From contig JAZBOH010000125.1 in NCBI GenBank assembly GCA_036351055.1, positions 73,689-137,688 on the forward strand: a stretch of DNA of 64,000 nt. The letters are read 5' to 3'. Made by a program: the position numbers and the translations under genes. This document shows, in pieces, positions 1-9,094 of this stretch (position 1 is its first letter; every line of letters begins with the position of its first letter). The notes beneath the pieces were generated by a model, which did no database searches, was not told the origin of the DNA, and saw only the letters and a list, made by a program, of their open reading frames with translations. This stretch comes from JABDPF01 sp036351055. GTDB taxonomy: Bacteria; Pseudomonadota; Gammaproteobacteria; Xanthomonadales; SZUA-36.

Positions 1-164
1 GTATTGTTGTTAACCACCGTCAGATTATTTGTGCCCTGGTCGATCAGGGCATGGATCAGTTCGATGGGGCTGCCGGCTTCACCGAAGCCGCCGATCATCA
101 CCGTGGCGCCTTCGAAGATATCCCTGACGGCGTCAGCAGGTGAAGCGATTTGCTTGTTGATCAT
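1..164 (-). CDS. CoA-transferase subunit A (3-oxoacid/acetate type), 5' part only
   Basis: Only the first 54 codons lie in the window; the gene continues past the left edge. The N-terminus reads MINKQIASPADAV, then a glycine-rich MIGGFG segment and LTVVNN, which matches the start of the alpha subunit of family I CoA-transferases (AtoD/PcaI/SCOT type). These move CoA between acetate or succinate and an acyl or 3-oxoacyl substrate. A GGAGG ribosome site lies about 10 bases before the ATG. The gene begins 18 bases after the kamA stop, so the two are probably co-transcribed. CoA-transferases are known partners of lysine 2,3-aminomutase in lysine fermentation, but the rest of that pathway is not visible here. 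Confidence 0.8.
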   Translation of the reverse strand, partial: MINKQIASPADAVRDIFEGATVMIGGFGEAGSPIELIHALIDQGTNNLTVVNNN

Positions 165-182
165 GGTTAAATGCCTCCGGGT

Positions 183-1628
183 TCAGCCCGCTTTTTTCAC
201 CTTGTCTGCGATGACCTGCTGGCGCAGCTCCTCGGGGTCGTGGTACAGGCCGAGTTCGTCGTAGACCACGCGGTCTTCATAGCCGCTGAACCAGATGGCG
301 TCCGGGTTGCGGCCGACGATGCAGACCTTGCCGCGGTCCGTGGCGGCGGCCGCGCTGCGCAGCAGCTTGAAGATCACGAAACCGTTCTCGGTGTTCGGCA
401 CCCCTGGCAGCGGATAATGGGTGACCGCATTGACCTCGGTTTTACCCTTGTAGTGCGTGATCGAAAGGCGCGCGTGGCTCTCGACACCGGACAGACCCTT
501 TTGTGATTCATTCAGGCAGTACCAGGCCTCTTCGATGGGAACGTTGAAATTCTTGTGACCGATGATGTCGCGGCCGCAGAAGAAATAGTGGTTCTCGATG
601 CCATTGCGCTTCATCTCACGCTGCAGGATGCGCAGGATGTCCGGGTCGTTGTTGATGTCCTTGATGATCGGCGCCTGGTTTTCGATGTTGAGGTAGTCGC
701 GTCCGGTAATCTTGCGCACGGCGCGCCTGGTATCCGGCACCCACTCGAGGCCGCCGCCGGGGTTGTCGATGTAGTCACCGTTGTCTGCTTTCAGAAGGAA
801 CTCGTCGGGGTGGTTGAAGTGGATGACGATACGGATGTTCACGTCCGGCCAGATGGCGTGGAACTTGTCCAGCATATCGAAGAAACCCGCGTCGAAGCGA
901 TTTGGGAAAAAGGCCAGTTCCTTGGTGCCGATGCGGATCTGCTCGATGCCGGACTCGGCCAGTGCGCTGAGCCACTGGGCAATGTTCTTGTTGCTGAGCA
1001 CCATCGGGTCGCCGCCGGACATCAGGATTTCGCGCAGCTTTTCACGGCCGGAAACGGGGTGGCGCCCGCCGTTCTCCGCGACCTGCCGGTTGTGCTCGAT
1101 GATGTAGTCGGTTACGTCCTTGATCTGCGCCAGGCCCTTGACCGCGACCGTGCCGTCATGACGTTCGACTTCCTTGCGCGCCACCAGTTCTTCGCGGTAG
1201 CAGAAGCGGCAATGGGCGGAGCAGGTTGAAGCCACGTAAGCCAGTCCGATCTCGTACTTGTGCAGTAGGCCCTCGACCGGGCTGTAATCCATCTGGTGGC
1301 CCGGGTCCTCTGCGCCGGCCAGTTCCAGCGTCTCGCGCGGGTTAGCCTTGACCAGGGTTTGCAGCGGCTTGCTGTTCCTGGCCCGCTCGAAGTAGTGGCG
1401 CGTCATCTTCACCGGCATGCGTTTCTCGACATCGAGTTCGGTGCCGGTCAGGGCGGACAGCTCTTTCAGTTCAATCGGGCTGTAAAAACCCTTCATATCG
1501 TCGGGCGCGCTGCCATCGACAAATTTCTTGATGCCGGTAATGATCTGCCGGTCGTATTTTCCGTTCTCGATCGAGTCCAGGAAGGCCTGCTCTTTCTCGG
1601 AGGGCTGGTACTTTACTTTTTTCAACAT
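183..1628 (-). CDS. kamA: KamA-family radical SAM/PLP aminomutase (lysine 2,3-aminomutase-like)
   Basis: 481 aa. The radical SAM [4Fe-4S] motif CxxxCxxC is at C136, C140 and C143 (CSAHCRFCYRE), followed by the KamA-family hallmark MSGGDP. Enzymes of this family use SAM, an iron-sulfur cluster and PLP to shift an alpha-amino group to the beta carbon. A KGK segment near the C-terminus aligns by eye with the PLP-binding lysine of clostridial lysine aminomutase, but the glycine-rich loop before it is absent, so the substrate is uncertain (see findings). I chose the start at 1628 because GGAG lies 5 bases upstream; the frame stays open further upstream without a better start. It is divergent from a LysR gene and is followed by a CoA-transferase. 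Confidence 0.85.
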   Translation of the reverse strand: MLKKVKYQPSEKEQAFLDSIENGKYDRQIITGIKKFVDGSAPDDMKGFYSPIELKELSALTGTELDVEKRMPVKMTRHYFERARNSKPLQTLVKANPRETLELAGAEDPGHQMDYSPVEGLLHKYEIGLAYVASTCSAHCRFCYREELVARKEVERHDGTVAVKGLAQIKDVTDYIIEHNRQVAENGGRHPVSGREKLREILMSGGDPMVLSNKNIAQWLSALAESGIEQIRIGTKELAFFPNRFDAGFFDMLDKFHAIWPDVNIRIVIHFNHPDEFLLKADNGDYIDNPGGGLEWVPDTRRAVRKITGRDYLNIENQAPIIKDINNDPDILRILQREMKRNGIENHYFFCGRDIIGHKNFNVPIEEAWYCLNESQKGLSGVESHARLSITHYKGKTEVNAVTHYPLPGVPNTENGFVIFKLLRSAAAATDRGKVCIVGRNPDAIWFSGYEDRVVYDELGLYHDPEELRQQVIADKVKKAG

Positions 1629-1818
1629 GTTCGCTCCGCTAATCACTGATACATATGACGGTTAGTATTCGATTGTCTGATCACTGATATTTGTGTTCAA
1701 GTCTGTTTTATTTAGATAAAGCAATATTAAACAAGGAATATATTCCGTATATTGAGATAGGTCACATGGTGGATCAATCGACTTTAAATCACAATATTAG
1801 TGAGTTAAGGTAATGGAT
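1629..1818. promoter_or_regulatory. Divergent kamA/lysR control region with palindrome and direct repeat
   Basis: This AT-rich gap separates kamA from the LysR gene. It holds a perfect 12-bp palindrome GGAATATATTCC at 1735-1746 and a 10-bp direct repeat ATCACTGATA at 1642-1651 and 1680-1689. LysR proteins usually bind such a divergent region and control both genes. Assigning either repeat as the operator is inference. Confidence 0.45.
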
Positions 1819-2718
1819 ATGAGCCAGCAAAGAAGACTGCTGCCCAGCACGAGCATGTTGCTCGCTTTCGAGGCGGCCGCACGGACCGGCAGCTTTACCG
1901 AAGCCGCCGCCGAGCTGAACCTGACCCAGGGCGCTGTCAGCCGCCAGGTGCGTGCCCTGGAGGGACAACTGGGGGTGGAATTGTTTGCGCGCGTGCGCAA
2001 ATCCGTGTGCCTGACCGAGGCAGGCCGCCGCTACGCCGACGAGATCGAAAAAGGCCTGCAAATCATTCGCCTGGCTTCGCTTAACGCGATGACCGACCAG
2101 CGGGGCGGGACACTGAACCTGGCCATCCTGCCCACCTTCGGCACACGTTGGCTGATCCCGCGCTTTCCGGCATTTCTGCAGATGCACCCGGATATCACGG
2201 TGAACTTCACCTCCAAGTTTTCTCCCTTCGATTTCAAGAAGGAAAACCTGCACGCGGCCATCCACTTCGGCCGCAGCGACTGGCCCGGTACCGTGAGCAC
2301 CTTCCTGATGCGCGAGGAAACCCTGCCCGTCGGATCGCCACGCCTGCTGGCGGAGCGCGAAATCGAACAGGCCGGCGATCTTTCGGACGTACCGCTGCTG
2401 CACCTGGAAACACGGCCCCAGGCGTGGAGCGAGTGGTTCGAGGCCGGTGGGCTGGAGGCACCCGCGGCGAAAGGCATGGTATTCGAAGAGATTTCCACCC
2501 TTGCGCAAGCCACCGTGGCCGGGCTGGGCATCGCCCTGTTGCCGCGGTTCCTGATCGAGAGCGAACTGGAAAGCAGTGACCTGGCCATTGCGCTGGACCG
2601 GCCGCTGAAGAGCACCTTTGCATATTACCTGGTAACGCCGGCCGACAAGGTAGACTATGCTCCGCTGGTCGCTTTCAAAGAATGGTTGCTGGACGTCATT
2701 CAGAAAGGCGGCCGTTGA
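1819..2718 (+). CDS. LysR-family transcriptional regulator (GcvA-like)
   Basis: 299 aa from the ATG at 1819. The N-terminal winged helix-turn-helix contains FTEAAAELNLTQGAVSRQVRALE, with a recognition helix like that of the GcvA/TrpI branch, followed by a LysR substrate-binding domain. An AAGG at 1807-1810 lies 8 bases before the ATG at 1819 but only 2 bases before the ATG at 1813, so the second ATG is preferred. The gene is divergent from kamA, and LysR regulators commonly control the neighbouring divergent gene, so control of the kamA/CoA-transferase operon is likely. The inducer is unknown. Confidence 0.9.
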   Translation: MSQQRRLLPSTSMLLAFEAAARTGSFTEAAAELNLTQGAVSRQVRALEGQLGVELFARVRKSVCLTEAGRRYADEIEKGLQIIRLASLNAMTDQRGGTLNLAILPTFGTRWLIPRFPAFLQMHPDITVNFTSKFSPFDFKKENLHAAIHFGRSDWPGTVSTFLMREETLPVGSPRLLAEREIEQAGDLSDVPLLHLETRPQAWSEWFEAGGLEAPAAKGMVFEEISTLAQATVAGLGIALLPRFLIESELESSDLAIALDRPLKSTFAYYLVTPADKVDYAPLVAFKEWLLDVIQKGGR

Positions 2719-2761
2719 CCTCCACCCTTTTTCCACGATGAACCCAGGGGAACCTTCCAGG

Positions 2762-4144
2762 ATGAACCAGAAAACGTTTGCCGCACTGAAGCTCCATCCC
2801 GGCTTGCTCTCCAACCTCGAGTCACTGGGTTACCAGACCATGACCCCGATTCAGGCACAGAGCCTGCCGCACGTCTTGCAGGGCGATGATGTTATTGCCC
2901 AGGCCAAAACCGGTTCGGGGAAAACGGCCGCTTTCGGGCTCGGGTTGCTGGAAAAACTCGACGTGAAACGATTCCGCGTGCAGTCGCTGGTGCTGTGCCC
3001 GACGCGGGAACTGGCCGACCAGGTAGCCCGGGAAATGCGGCGCCTGGCGCGCGCCATCCACAACATAAAAATACTCACGCTCTGCGGCGGCATGCCCTTC
3101 GGCCCGCAGGTCGGTTCGCTGGAGCATGGTGCGCATATCGTGGTGGGAACACCGGGGCGGATCGAAGAGCACCTGCGCAAGGGCACGCTGAAACTGGATC
3201 ACGTCGATACCCTGGTGCTGGACGAGGCGGACCGGATGCTGGACATGGGATTTCAGCAGTCGGTGGACGCCATCGTCGCGCAGATCCCGAAAAACCGCCA
3301 GACGCTGTTATTCAGCGCCACCTACCCCGAGCAGATCCAGGGCCTGGCCAGGCGCGTGATGCGGCAGCCGGTTATGATCGAGGCCAAATCGAAACACGAC
3401 GAGCACAGCATCCGGCAACGGTTTTACCGTTTCGAACAGAACAAGCAGCGCCCGACCATGCTGCGCCTGTTGCTGCTCAAGTTCCGGCCGGAGTCGGCGC
3501 TTGTATTCTGCAATACCAAGCGTGAAACCGACGAGGTGGCGGATGAACTGCGCAGCCACGGAATCAGCGCCCTGGCGCTGCATGGCGACCTGGAGCAACG
3601 GGAACGGGACCAGATGCTGGTCCGTTTTTCCAACCGGAGCGCATCCGTGCTGGTCGCTACCGATGTCGCCGCGCGCGGCCTGGATATCGACCAGCTGGAC
3701 GCGGTAATCAATTACCACATGGCCCGTGACCCCGAGGTGCACGTACACCGCATCGGACGCACCGGGCGCGCGGGCCACAAGGGACTGGCCTGCACGCTGT
3801 TCAGCGCCAGTGAAGACTACCGGGCCGCAAGGCTGGAAGAATACCTGGACCGGAAGATTGAAGTGGAGGCGCTGCCGCCATTCAGTCTGCTCGAGAAACC
3901 GGCCTACCGACCGCCCATGGTAACTCTGCAGATCGACGGCGGACGGAAGCAGAAGGTCAGGCCGGGCGATATCCTGGGTGCGCTGACCGGAGAAAATGGA
4001 ATCGCCGGGAAGCAGGTAGGGAAGATCAACATCTTCGAGAATTGCGCCTACGTCGCAGTCAACCGTGACGCGGCCAAGCCCGCGCTGAGAAAACTCGGTT
4101 CCGGAAGACTCAAAGGCCGCATGTTCCGGGTGCGGCGCGTCTGA
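2762..4144 (+). CDS. dbpA: ATP-dependent RNA helicase DbpA
   Basis: 460 aa, close to E. coli DbpA (457 aa). The DEAD-box motifs appear in order: a Q motif (MTPIQAQSLP), Walker A AKTGSGKT, PTRELADQV, VVGTPGR, DEAD, SAT, then in the second RecA domain VLVATDVAARGLDID and HRIGRTGRAG. The C-terminal region (about residues 385-460, including VRPGDILGALTGENGI) is the DbpA RNA-binding domain, which recognises 23S rRNA helix 92. The protein acts in 50S ribosome assembly. An in-frame ATG at 2738 would add 8 residues; the ATG at 2762 (MNQKTF) is favoured by homology. A palindromic element follows 6 bases after the stop. Confidence 0.95.
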   Translation: MNQKTFAALKLHPGLLSNLESLGYQTMTPIQAQSLPHVLQGDDVIAQAKTGSGKTAAFGLGLLEKLDVKRFRVQSLVLCPTRELADQVAREMRRLARAIHNIKILTLCGGMPFGPQVGSLEHGAHIVVGTPGRIEEHLRKGTLKLDHVDTLVLDEADRMLDMGFQQSVDAIVAQIPKNRQTLLFSATYPEQIQGLARRVMRQPVMIEAKSKHDEHSIRQRFYRFEQNKQRPTMLRLLLLKFRPESALVFCNTKRETDEVADELRSHGISALALHGDLEQRERDQMLVRFSNRSASVLVATDVAARGLDIDQLDAVINYHMARDPEVHVHRIGRTGRAGHKGLACTLFSASEDYRAARLEEYLDRKIEVEALPPFSLLEKPAYRPPMVTLQIDGGRKQKVRPGDILGALTGENGIAGKQVGKINIFENCAYVAVNRDAAKPALRKLGSGRLKGRMFRVRRV

Positions 4145-4150
4145 AAACAG

Positions 4151-4180
4151 GGGGTCAGAGTAAAGCTTTACTCTGACCCC
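4151..4180. repeat. GGGGTCAGAG-family palindrome, copy 1
   Basis: A perfect 30-bp palindrome with 15-base arms, GGGGTCAGAGTAAAG and its exact complement, and no unpaired centre. It sits between the convergent ends of dbpA (stop at 4144) and the RND gene (stop at 4191). Two related palindromes occur at 32106 and 32886. It could act as a two-way transcription terminator, although it has no T-run. The form resembles repeats spread by REP-associated Y1 transposases; none is encoded in this window. Confidence 0.85.
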
Positions 4181-4190
4181 GGTCTTGCCA

Positions 4191-6689
4191 TCAGGGGTTG
4201 GCAGCTGGTGTCTCTGCAGGCACCTGGTCCTTGTTGCGTATCAGCAGCACGCGTACCAGGGCCGGCAGAAGCACGATGGCGCCGATCATGTTGGCCAGGA
4301 AGATGAAGCACAACAGTATGCCCATGTCGGCCTGGAACTGTAGGGTTGAGAAGATCCAGGAGCCAACACCCGTGGCCAGCGTGAACCCGGTGAAGATCAC
4401 CGCGCGGCCGGTCAGCCGCAAGGTGCGGTAATAGGCATTCTGCAGGTTGTGGCCTTCAGCCAGCTCCATGCGCAGGCGGTTGAAGATGTAAATGCCGTAG
4501 TCCACGCCGATGCCGACACCCAGCGCCACGACGGGCAGCGTGTTGACCTTCAACCCGATACCGTAGGTCGCCATCAGGGCTTCCGCCAGCGTCGAGACCA
4601 CAACCAGTGGCAGCACGATGGCTGCTGTGCCCAGCACGGTGCGGTAGGTCAGCAGGCAGAGGACGATGATGGAACCGAAGACCAAGGCCAGCATTGGGTT
4701 CTTGGCGGCCTTGATGTTCTCATTGGTCGCGGCCATCACGCCGACGTTGCCGGTGGCCAGGCGGAACCTCAGCTTGTCGGCCGTCACTTCGCCTTCCTGG
4801 TCGGCGAGGTCTTCCAGTGCCGGGTCTTCCAGTTCGAATGCCAGGTCGGATACGTGCTGGTCCTGGCGCAACCGTTTAACTTCATCGACGATATTGGCGA
4901 TGGTCTCGGCCTTGTGGTCGGTGGTGAATACAAGGATCGGAATAGCGCTGCAGTCGTTATTGAGCAAACCGGTATCGGTCGGAATGCTGCTCAAGGCCTG
5001 GCGCAGCACGTAGCGGTCGTTGGGCAGGATACGCCACTTGATATTGCCTTCGTTCCAGCCCGAGTTCACCACTTTCACTGCCATCGGCAGGGTGATGACC
5101 TTCTGTACGCCTTCGACGTTGGCCAGGTGCCAGGCGAAGTCATCGATGGCATCCATCACCTCGTAATTCTCGGTACAGGCGTTGGGCACCGTTTCGGCGA
5201 TAACCGTCAGCAAGTCGACGCCGAGTGAAAAGCGCGAGGAAATCAGCATGGCATCCTGGTTGTAGCGGGCTGTCGGCCGCAGCTCGGGCACACCCGCTTC
5301 CGAGTCACCGATCTGCATGTCCTGGGCCTTCCAGTATCCACCGGCAAACAGGAGGATGGCCACGGCGACCGTTATCCTGGCGCGTTTCGGCTCGGTAAAA
5401 CCGGCCAGGAAACGCCACAGCCTGGAGTCTTTTGCCGCTTTCTTGAGCAGGCGGTGACGATACTCCTCGGCGTTTTTCATGTGCAGCCAGGACAGCAGGA
5501 TGGGCAGCAGGAACAGGTTGGTGAAGATGATGATCGCGACACCGATGCTGGCGGTGATGGCCAGTTCCTGGATGATCCGGATATTGATGAACAGGATGGT
5601 CATGAATCCGATGGCGTCGGAGACCAGGGCGATCGCGCCCGGCGTCAACAGTTTCTTGATCGTCTCACGCGAACCGTGGTGGGGCAGGTGGTGCGGAATA
5701 TCCTCGATATTCAGAACGCCACTGCGTACCCAGTCGTCCGGCGTACGTCCGCCGAATTTTTTCTCGACAATCCAGACGCTGATCATCTGCACGCCGTGGC
5801 TGACACCGATCGCAAAGATCAGGAACGGGGTCAGGATGTTCATCGGGTCGAGGCTGTAGCCCATCAGGCTCAGTGAGCCCATCTGCCAGATCACGGCGAC
5901 CAGCGAGCAGGTCAGGGGCAGCAGGGTCAACCAGATCGAACGCGAATAAATGTACAGCAGGATGCCGGTTATGATCAGGGTAAACAGGAAGAACCAGACC
6001 ACCGACTTGGCGCCGTCGGAGATATCACCCACGATCTTGGCGAAGCCGATGATGTGCACCGAGTAGTTCTTGTTTTCGTACTTGGTCCGGATGCCCTCCA
6101 GCTCGGCGGCTACCGCGCGGTAGTCGAGCTGTTCACCGGTCTGGGGATTCTCTTCGAGCAGGTTGGCCCAGACCATCGCGCCGGAAAAATCGTTGGATAC
6201 GAGGCGGCCGATCTCGCCGGACTTGACGATATTGCCGCGCACCGTTTCAAACATTTCAGCGGAAGGCGCAAAATCGCTTGGTATGACGTTGCCGCCGGCA
6301 AAACCGTCCTCCACGATTTCTACAAAGCGGACATTCGGTGTAAAGATCGAGCGCACACTGGCGCGGTCAACGCCCGGAATGAAAAAGACCTGGTCCGAGA
6401 TTTCTTCGAATGACTCGAAAAACTCGGTCGTGAACATATTACCGTTCTTCGCCACCAGGGCGACCAGGATGCGGTTGGCTCCGCCAAATTCCTTCTCGTA
6501 TTGCAGGAAGGTCTGCATGTATTCGTGGTCCAGCGGCAACTGCTTCTTGAAACCGGTTTCGATCTTGAGCTGCGTCATCGCGTAGAGCATCACGATGGTA
6601 ATGAGTACAAAAATACCGACGATAAACGCACGGTTGCGGATCAGGAAATCAGCGATTTTATGGGTATGGGTCGTATTGTTATCAGTCAT
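4191..6689 (-). CDS. RND/MMPL-superfamily exporter
   Basis: 832 aa inner-membrane protein with the duplicated RND layout. There is one N-terminal TM helix near residues 22-42, a large periplasmic loop, a block of five to six TM helices, then a second half beginning near residue 420 with the same pattern. The second half carries GVGIGVDYGIYIFNR, matching the intramembrane Asp-Tyr motif used for proton coupling in MMPL-type RND proteins; the matching place in the first half (GVSHGVQM) lacks the Asp. The start overlaps the end of the YCF48 gene by 8 bases, so the two are translationally coupled. This transporter type recurs with DUF1302, DUF1329 and YCF48 genes. The cargo is unknown; a lipid or hydrophobic compound is a guess. 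Confidence 0.9.
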   Translation of the reverse strand: MTDNNTTHTHKIADFLIRNRAFIVGIFVLITIVMLYAMTQLKIETGFKKQLPLDHEYMQTFLQYEKEFGGANRILVALVAKNGNMFTTEFFESFEEISDQVFFIPGVDRASVRSIFTPNVRFVEIVEDGFAGGNVIPSDFAPSAEMFETVRGNIVKSGEIGRLVSNDFSGAMVWANLLEENPQTGEQLDYRAVAAELEGIRTKYENKNYSVHIIGFAKIVGDISDGAKSVVWFFLFTLIITGILLYIYSRSIWLTLLPLTCSLVAVIWQMGSLSLMGYSLDPMNILTPFLIFAIGVSHGVQMISVWIVEKKFGGRTPDDWVRSGVLNIEDIPHHLPHHGSRETIKKLLTPGAIALVSDAIGFMTILFINIRIIQELAITASIGVAIIIFTNLFLLPILLSWLHMKNAEEYRHRLLKKAAKDSRLWRFLAGFTEPKRARITVAVAILLFAGGYWKAQDMQIGDSEAGVPELRPTARYNQDAMLISSRFSLGVDLLTVIAETVPNACTENYEVMDAIDDFAWHLANVEGVQKVITLPMAVKVVNSGWNEGNIKWRILPNDRYVLRQALSSIPTDTGLLNNDCSAIPILVFTTDHKAETIANIVDEVKRLRQDQHVSDLAFELEDPALEDLADQEGEVTADKLRFRLATGNVGVMAATNENIKAAKNPMLALVFGSIIVLCLLTYRTVLGTAAIVLPLVVVSTLAEALMATYGIGLKVNTLPVVALGVGIGVDYGIYIFNRLRMELAEGHNLQNAYYRTLRLTGRAVIFTGFTLATGVGSWIFSTLQFQADMGILLCFIFLANMIGAIVLLPALVRVLLIRNKDQVPAETPAANP

Positions 6690-7656
6690 CGCTGTTGCCC
6701 TCAGCTGCGGTTTCCGGGAATTCGAACACGCCGTCCTCTCCGACGAGCAGGAAAGTACCGTCGTCCTGTGCGATCACCGCGGCAAAATCGACACCGCTCG
6801 AGTGTTGCCTCGCTCTCCACTCCTCGCCATCGTCATGGGTCAGGACCATGCCGCTGTTGGCCGCCAGCAGGACCAGGCCGTCGTTGTAGGCGCCGCCCGA
6901 GATGCTGGCTTCGGTTCCGGTGTCGTATTCCTTCCAGCTGGTTCCAAAGTCGCAGCTTTCCATGGCATGGCCGCGCAGGCCGTAAAACAGTACGCATTCA
7001 CCTTCCAGGCGCAAGGCGCCCCACATGGAACCCATGTAAGGCATGTCCAGCATTTCCCAGGTTTCGCCATCGTCATGGCTGCGGTAGGAATAACCGGCTT
7101 CACCGGCAATCAAGCGCCTGCCATCATCCAGGCGGATCATGGCGTTCAGGTGGTAACCGCCATCGGGGTCAATCTCAATGTCTTCCCAGTTCTGCCCGCC
7201 ATCTTCCGTCTTCAGGTACAGGCCGTAGGAGCCGATGGCGACGCCGTTGTCTTCATCGGTGAAGTACAGATCCATCACGGATTGCTGACGCTCCGCATCG
7301 TAAAATTGCCGTGTCCAGGTATTGCCGCCATCGCCGCTGGTGATGATCACCGAGTCGTGACCGCCCGCCCAGAGCCGGCCGCCCGAACTTGTGACCGTGG
7401 TCAGGGTGGAGCGCGTGGGCACAACCTCGGCCTGCGTCCAGTTTTTCCCGTCGGTGGAAAACAGGACGTGGCCGCGTTCACCCACCGTTACCAGGGTATT
7501 TCCTGCACGCGTGATATCAAGCAGCATGGACTCACCAACCAGGGGCATGTGTTCTGCGTACTCGACGTCAAGGTCGGATGCGCCGTTTGCCAGCGCGTGG
7601 TGTGAAGAGAAGAAAAGGGTGCAGAGAAGGGCAAGAAGCTGATGTTTTCGGGTCAC
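6682..7656 (-). CDS. YCF48/BNR-repeat periplasmic protein
   Basis: 324 aa. It begins with a signal peptide (MTRKHQLLALLCTLFFSSHHALA) and is otherwise a beta-propeller of BNR-like repeats with recurring S-x-D-G-G-x-x-W motifs: STDGKNW, SGDGGNTW, TEDGGQNW, SHDDGETW. This is the YCF48/Hcf136 family, first known from photosystem II assembly but common in non-photosynthetic Proteobacteria. Here it lies in an envelope cluster directly ahead of, and overlapping, the RND exporter. A role as a periplasmic scaffold for that exporter is inference. A terminator-like hairpin lies just upstream. Confidence 0.88.
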   Translation of the reverse strand: MTRKHQLLALLCTLFFSSHHALANGASDLDVEYAEHMPLVGESMLLDITRAGNTLVTVGERGHVLFSTDGKNWTQAEVVPTRSTLTTVTSSGGRLWAGGHDSVIITSGDGGNTWTRQFYDAERQQSVMDLYFTDEDNGVAIGSYGLYLKTEDGGQNWEDIEIDPDGGYHLNAMIRLDDGRRLIAGEAGYSYRSHDDGETWEMLDMPYMGSMWGALRLEGECVLFYGLRGHAMESCDFGTSWKEYDTGTEASISGGAYNDGLVLLAANSGMVLTHDDGEEWRARQHSSGVDFAAVIAQDDGTFLLVGEDGVFEFPETAAEGNSDD

Positions 7657-7674
7657 AGGCTATATTTTCCAGAC

Positions 7675-7705
7675 AAAAAGAGGCCGGCAAAAAGCCGGCC
7701 CCTTT
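7675..7705 (-). terminator. Terminator-like hairpin between the DUF1329 and YCF48 genes
   Basis: The arms GGCCGGC (7682-7688) and GCCGGCC (7694-7700) enclose a 5-base loop. Read on the minus strand, the stem is followed by TCTTTTTG, as in an intrinsic terminator. It lies after the DUF1329 stop and before the YCF48 start, so it may lower expression of the YCF48/RND pair relative to the outer-membrane genes. Confidence 0.7.
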
Positions 7706-7714
7706 GGTTTCAGG

Positions 7715-9079
7715 TTAGCGGCGGCCGCGCGTACGCAGTGCTGCCGGTGTGAACTGGCTCGGATTCAACTCGACGTTGAAGGTATTGACCGCCATCGTGT
7801 TGTCAAAGCCCTGGGCAACGTAACGTCCTGATTGCAGGTCGTAGTGCGCCTCGATCGTTGACCACAGGGTGGGTACCTCGTAGTAGTTGACCGAGTGGCA
7901 TTCCGAGGCCCGCCACAGTTGGCCGCGGCCGTCGTAGTGGTCGATCAGCACGATCTGGTAGCTGTCCTCGTCCAGGTAGAATGTGCGCCGCGCATTGATG
8001 TGACGAACACCCTCCTTCAGGGTGGCGTCGACGACCCACACGCGGTGCAGCTCGTAGCGCATCAGGGCCGGGTTCAGGTGGCCTGGCATGACGAACTCAT
8101 CGTTGGTGATGCCTTCGGCGTGCGCACCGTAGGAGTTGTAAGGGACCAGCATTTCTTTTTTGCCGACCATCTCCCAGTCGAAGCGGTCCATGGCGCCGTT
8201 GAACATGTCGGTCATGTCATTGGTGCGCAGGCCGTCGGAGCCGGTACCCGGGTTGTCGTAAGCCACGTTCGGCGCACGCCGTACGCGGCGCTGGCCCGGG
8301 TTGTAGATCCAGGCCTGGCGAGGCAGGGCGGTCTGGTTCAGGGTTTCATGCACCAGCAGGATGTTGCCGGCCAGGCGTGCCGGAGACTCGATCTCCTGGA
8401 AGAAATACAACAGGATGTTGTTGATTTCTTCGATGGTGACGCCGCGCTTGTAGTACAGGCCCAGCAGCTCTTCGCGGATCACCGTGGTGGTGAAATTGCC
8501 GTCCGTGGTCGGGGCGACCTGGTTGTTGTAACGCACGCCGCCCGTGCCCTTGTACTTGAGCTTGTGGTTCCACATCAGCTCGTAGGCGTTTTCCGGGAAG
8601 GGGAAGGGGAAGCCTTCCGCCGCGTCCAGCACGCCTTCACCGTTGTCCGCCAGTTTCGCGGTGGCACCGTTTTTCGCGGTCATTTCATAGATATGTTCCG
8701 GGAAGGAGGTGCTGCGGCGGCTCTGGTACACGTCCATGTAGTAGGTGTCGGGGTACTTGGCGAAGGTCGCCATCTGTCCCGGGCTCAACTGCTCGGCGTA
8801 TTCCTGGTAATTCGCACCGGTGATACGGTAGAGCGGTTTATCTTCCGGCCAGGGATTCGGGTGATGATCGCCGGGGCTGTAATTTGCGGGCGGCTCGGTA
8901 ATGCCACCGGTCCATTCCGGGATCGTGCCGGCCGCGTTGCCGGCCCGCTCGGAACCCATCGGGGTGAGGTCTTCACTGAGCCGGTGAATCTGGTCGGGTT
9001 GGGCGCCGGCAAATGCCTGGCCGATGCCAAGGGTGAGGCCAATGCAGGCTGAAAGGGTGAATTTTGTAAAAGTTCGCAT
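7715..9079 (-). CDS. DUF1329-family exported protein
   Basis: 454 aa with a clear signal peptide (MRTFTKFTLSACIGLTLGIGQAFAG). The body contains motifs I associate with DUF1329, such as LTPMGSERAGNAAGTIPEWTG near the mature N-terminus and RRTFYLDEDSYQIVLIDHYD near the C-terminus. The family has a fold related to LolA/LolB-type lipid-binding proteins and is nearly always encoded beside DUF1302, as here, where 15 bases separate them. It probably works in the periplasm or at the outer membrane. Its biochemical function is not established. Confidence 0.9.
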   Translation of the reverse strand: MRTFTKFTLSACIGLTLGIGQAFAGAQPDQIHRLSEDLTPMGSERAGNAAGTIPEWTGGITEPPANYSPGDHHPNPWPEDKPLYRITGANYQEYAEQLSPGQMATFAKYPDTYYMDVYQSRRSTSFPEHIYEMTAKNGATAKLADNGEGVLDAAEGFPFPFPENAYELMWNHKLKYKGTGGVRYNNQVAPTTDGNFTTTVIREELLGLYYKRGVTIEEINNILLYFFQEIESPARLAGNILLVHETLNQTALPRQAWIYNPGQRRVRRAPNVAYDNPGTGSDGLRTNDMTDMFNGAMDRFDWEMVGKKEMLVPYNSYGAHAEGITNDEFVMPGHLNPALMRYELHRVWVVDATLKEGVRHINARRTFYLDEDSYQIVLIDHYDGRGQLWRASECHSVNYYEVPTLWSTIEAHYDLQSGRYVAQGFDNTMAVNTFNVELNPSQFTPAALRTRGRR

Positions 9080-9094
9080 GAGTATCTCCGGCGA

